Below, one piece after another: positions 62,628 through 64,000 of a stretch of 64,000 bases of DNA. Within the stretch, counting starts at the first letter, position 1, and each line of letters opens with the position of its first letter. The stretch spans positions 309,497 through 373,496 of the forward strand of contig NZ_BAABHD010000032.1 in NCBI RefSeq assembly GCF_039541915.1. The letters run 5' to 3'. The DNA is from Nibrella saemangeumensis (GTDB taxonomy: Bacteria; Bacteroidota; Bacteroidia; Cytophagales; Spirosomataceae). A program made the position numbers and the translations under genes. The notes below the pieces were generated by a model. It ran no database searches. It was not told the origin of the DNA and saw only the letters and a program-made list of their open reading frames with translations.

Positions 62628-63163
62628 TGGTTGGGTTAAACACCAGAGAAAAACAACGGGTTTCCCAGAGTCACGGGGAAGTTGTACGTCTCAAGAGGGA
62701 AACTCTTGAGCTTCCACGTTTAACTCGCCTGCGACAAGTCAAACGTCCTGGTGAGCCTGACCGGCTGGGCAGTGGGTTGAAATCGACTGCATTTGTATTG
62801 GATTAGCTCCACCTGTGCAGCTTACCAGTCGACAGGCAGCACGCCCCCGCAGGACAGCGGACAGCCCAACCCGACAGGTGTGTAAAGGCTGAAAGTATAG
62901 CAGTTTAGTCTGGTTTGTGAGCCAGCCATCAGCACCTGCGGGCGTTGGGTGCGATTCCAAAAGTCGCTTGCTTTTCCGGCTCCGTGCGACAGAGCAAACG
63001 CCCCAGTATGGCGGCTTTGGGCGTACGGGGCAGATTCCGGCTGACAAGCCAGAGGCCCCGCAAGGCGAGCTATTGAGTCTCTATTTCCGGGTTGTGTCCA
63101 ACAAGAGGAACATTACAATAAGTTTACATTTCAATACAAAGTGAGTCACTACAGACATATTCT
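62628..63163. other. Non-coding, hairpin-rich stretch of unknown nature
   Basis: Frames on either strand look unlike real proteins. A clear hairpin CTCAAGAG-GGAAA-CTCTTGAG lies at 62690-62710, framed by GGAAG/CTTCC, and GGGCGTT near 62940 pairs with AACGCCC near 63000. I could not match it to a known RNA, intron domain or integron attC. The GC content is higher than in the genes on both sides. Confidence 0.4.
63021..63046 (+). repeat. Imperfect flanking repeat, upstream copy
   Basis: The segment resembles 63581-63604 at 20 of 24 aligned bases with a 2-base gap. Shared core: GCGT, GGGGCAG, TTCC, GACA. The two copies flank the TonB-like gene. Confidence 0.45.
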
Positions 63164-63550
63164 ATGAAAAAACTTTTATTAATATTTGCTTCTACAACGC
63201 TCGCTTTCTCTGCAAGTGGGCAGGTTTACAAAGAATACGATGTTGACAAATCGGCCAGTTTTCCAGGTGGCGAAATGGCTTTGTACACCTTTTTGCAAGA
63301 CAGCCTTCGCTATCCTAATGAAGCTATCCAAAATAATGTCAAAGGTTCCGTTTTCGTTGAATTAACTATTGACAAAACTGGGAATATAACCCAGGTTAAA
63401 CCGATTAAAGGCATCGGTAATGGTTGTGATGAAGAAGCTGTTCGGTTAGTAAAAGCTATGCCTCGATGGCAACCCGCTCAAAAAGGTAACAAGTCTGTTG
63501 CTATGTTGTATAACCTTCGTATACTTTTCTTACCACCAGAAAAGAAGTAG
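63164..63550 (+). CDS. Secreted TonB C-terminal-domain protein
   Basis: A 128-residue protein with a signal peptide (MKKLLLIFASTTLAFSASGQ) and a TonB C-terminal-like domain (FPGGEMALYTFLQDSLRYPN, VKGSVFVELTIDKTGNITQV, CDEEAVRLVKAMPRWQPA). It lacks the membrane anchor and Pro-rich linker of true TonB, so it is a free-standing periplasmic domain, a common but unexplained form in Bacteroidota. It sits alone in the variable island between the two repeat copies. Confidence 0.78.
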   Translation: MKKLLLIFASTTLAFSASGQVYKEYDVDKSASFPGGEMALYTFLQDSLRYPNEAIQNNVKGSVFVELTIDKTGNITQVKPIKGIGNGCDEEAVRLVKAMPRWQPAQKGNKSVAMLYNLRILFLPPEKK

Positions 63551-63580
63551 TTTAGCGACCTACACGTTGTTGTCCGCTTC

Positions 63581-63604
63581 GCGTGGGGCAGTTTCCAGGC
63601 GACA
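63581..63604 (+). repeat. Imperfect flanking repeat, downstream copy
   Basis: Partner of 63021-63046, 31 bases after the TonB-like stop codon. Preceded by CCGCTTC, which also resembles the sequence before the upstream copy. Confidence 0.45.
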
Positions 63605-63674
63605 GGACTCACATTATTAGGCAGATTTTTGCTTCTGTACCTAGATTCAGGTTGATGACCTTATTATCTTTTTA

Positions 63675-63851
63675 ATGTTGAATAAAAATGAAGTTAGTGC
63701 AAAGTCATTTGGGTCGAAAAACGAGTACACTATATTGGCTGACAGATTATTTATAATCACAGCCAATTTTAACAAAAGCACTGAGTATTCAATTAAACTT
63801 GAGGAACTTGGGTTTGAATTGGTGCGGGAGAAAACCAAGTCGCTTATATAG
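63675..63851 (+). CDS. Small AT-rich orphan protein, 58 residues
   Basis: ATG at 63675 to TAG at 63851, with plausible composition (ends KLEELGFELVREKTKSLI, N-terminal MLNKNEVSAKSFGSKN). No family recognised. It may be a complete small protein or a remnant; the opposite strand also has an open frame here, but with poor composition. Confidence 0.35.
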   Translation: MLNKNEVSAKSFGSKNEYTILADRLFIITANFNKSTEYSIKLEELGFELVREKTKSLI

Positions 63852-63898
63852 GTTATTCCAATTTACCTTATCTTTACTGGCTTAGAACTCTATGTTTT

Positions 63899-64000
63899 AG
63901 AACGTGTTTAAAAATGGAGCGCTGGGGTTAGAAAAAGCGGAAATCAGCCTATCTTGAGGGTTAATCCGACCAAAGATGTACCCCTCCGACTTGACTGATT
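63899..64000 (+). mobile_element. Left end of an IS5-like insertion sequence, cut by the window
   Basis: GAACGTGTTTAAAAATGG at 63900 has the look of an IS5-family terminal repeat of Bacteroidota. It is followed 60 bases later by the start of a transposase. The other end lies outside the window. Confidence 0.6.
63976..64000 (+). CDS. IS5-like transposase, first codons only
   Basis: ATG at 63976 reads MYPSDLTD before the window ends. This matches the usual beginning of IS5-type transposases (YPSDLTDxQW). The rest is missing, so the family is inferred from eight residues and the terminal-repeat-like sequence upstream. Confidence 0.55.

Noticed and set aside
62628..62760. Possible integron attC site (GTTGGGT and GTTTAAC boxes)
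   Set aside because: The two boxes are in the wrong order and orientation for attC on either strand.
62730..62800. Possible group II intron 5' end (TGCGACAAG)
   Set aside because: No domain V-like hairpin and no reverse transcriptase follow; the match is short.
62946..62956. tRNA T-arm-like GGTGCGATTCC as a possible attR of an island inserted at tRNA-Glu
   Set aside because: Only about 11 bases with a mismatch and no extended match to the tRNA 3' end.
62739..63047. 102-codon - strand frame in the hairpin-rich segment
   Set aside because: Arg/Cys/Pro-rich composition typical of chance frames in GC-rich DNA and it runs through the matched arms.
1..64000. CRISPR arrays and rRNA genes
   Set aside because: No regularly spaced identical repeats and no rRNA-like conserved segments were seen.

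Overview
The window looks like chromosome of a Cytophagales-type Bacteroidota, most like Spirosoma and its relatives. The signs are promoters of the Bacteroidota form (TTTG, 19 bases, TAnnTTTG), few Shine-Dalgarno sites, many outer-membrane families typical of that phylum (CBM9 plus beta-barrel protein, PD40-OmpA protein, small SCEVVGGIFKAG-type membrane lipoprotein), and a Bacteroidota-style extracellular contractile injection system (eCIS). Genus is inferred from gene content only.

1-17257 is the 3' half of an eCIS locus. In order on the + strand: the end of a baseplate J-like protein (Afp11-like), an Afp12-like baseplate wedge protein, a 1229-residue PKD-domain protein, a CIS tape-measure protein, a 1793-residue DUF4157 cargo candidate, a 212-residue candidate immunity protein and a second DUF4157 protein with two HExxH motifs. 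The AAA+ ATPase that usually accompanies these systems faces them on the - strand. This is the most interesting part of the window: a phage-tail-like machine beside what appear to be its loading ATPase, two marked cargo proteins and a guard protein.

17500-26579 holds two tandem LytS-type histidine kinases without a visible response regulator, a secreted intradiol-dioxygenase-like protein, an AraC regulator with a direct repeat in front of it, a membrane-anchored cupin, a two-subunit xanthine dehydrogenase-type enzyme and a small secreted NTF2-like protein. 26693-31921 has an unrecognised AbrB-like small protein and a three-gene unit (unrecognised membrane protein, SGNH/AlgJ-like lipoprotein, YkvA-like protein).

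31989-45057, all on the - strand, is a surface-polysaccharide locus: a GT39-like transferase, a transketolase split in two halves that flank an epimerase/glycosyltransferase fusion and a methyltransferase, two paralogous polytopic membrane proteins, two paralogous acyltransferases and a GT2 enzyme. Many genes overlap or nearly touch, so they are probably co-expressed.

45193-60865 is mostly housekeeping and envelope: PD40-OmpA protein, a GH13 lipoprotein with an altered nucleophile position, rpe, ligA, dapA, a CBM9/beta-barrel protein, a GAF/PAS histidine kinase and an M14 peptidase.

60972-64000 changes character. A strong promoter drives two identical tRNA-Glu genes whose spacer can form overlapping hairpins. 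After them come REP-like palindromes, an AT-rich orphan gene with a poly-A tract at its start, a hairpin-rich non-coding stretch, a TonB-C-terminal-like protein flanked by an imperfect repeat, and the left end of an IS5-like element. This looks like a variable island next to a tRNA.
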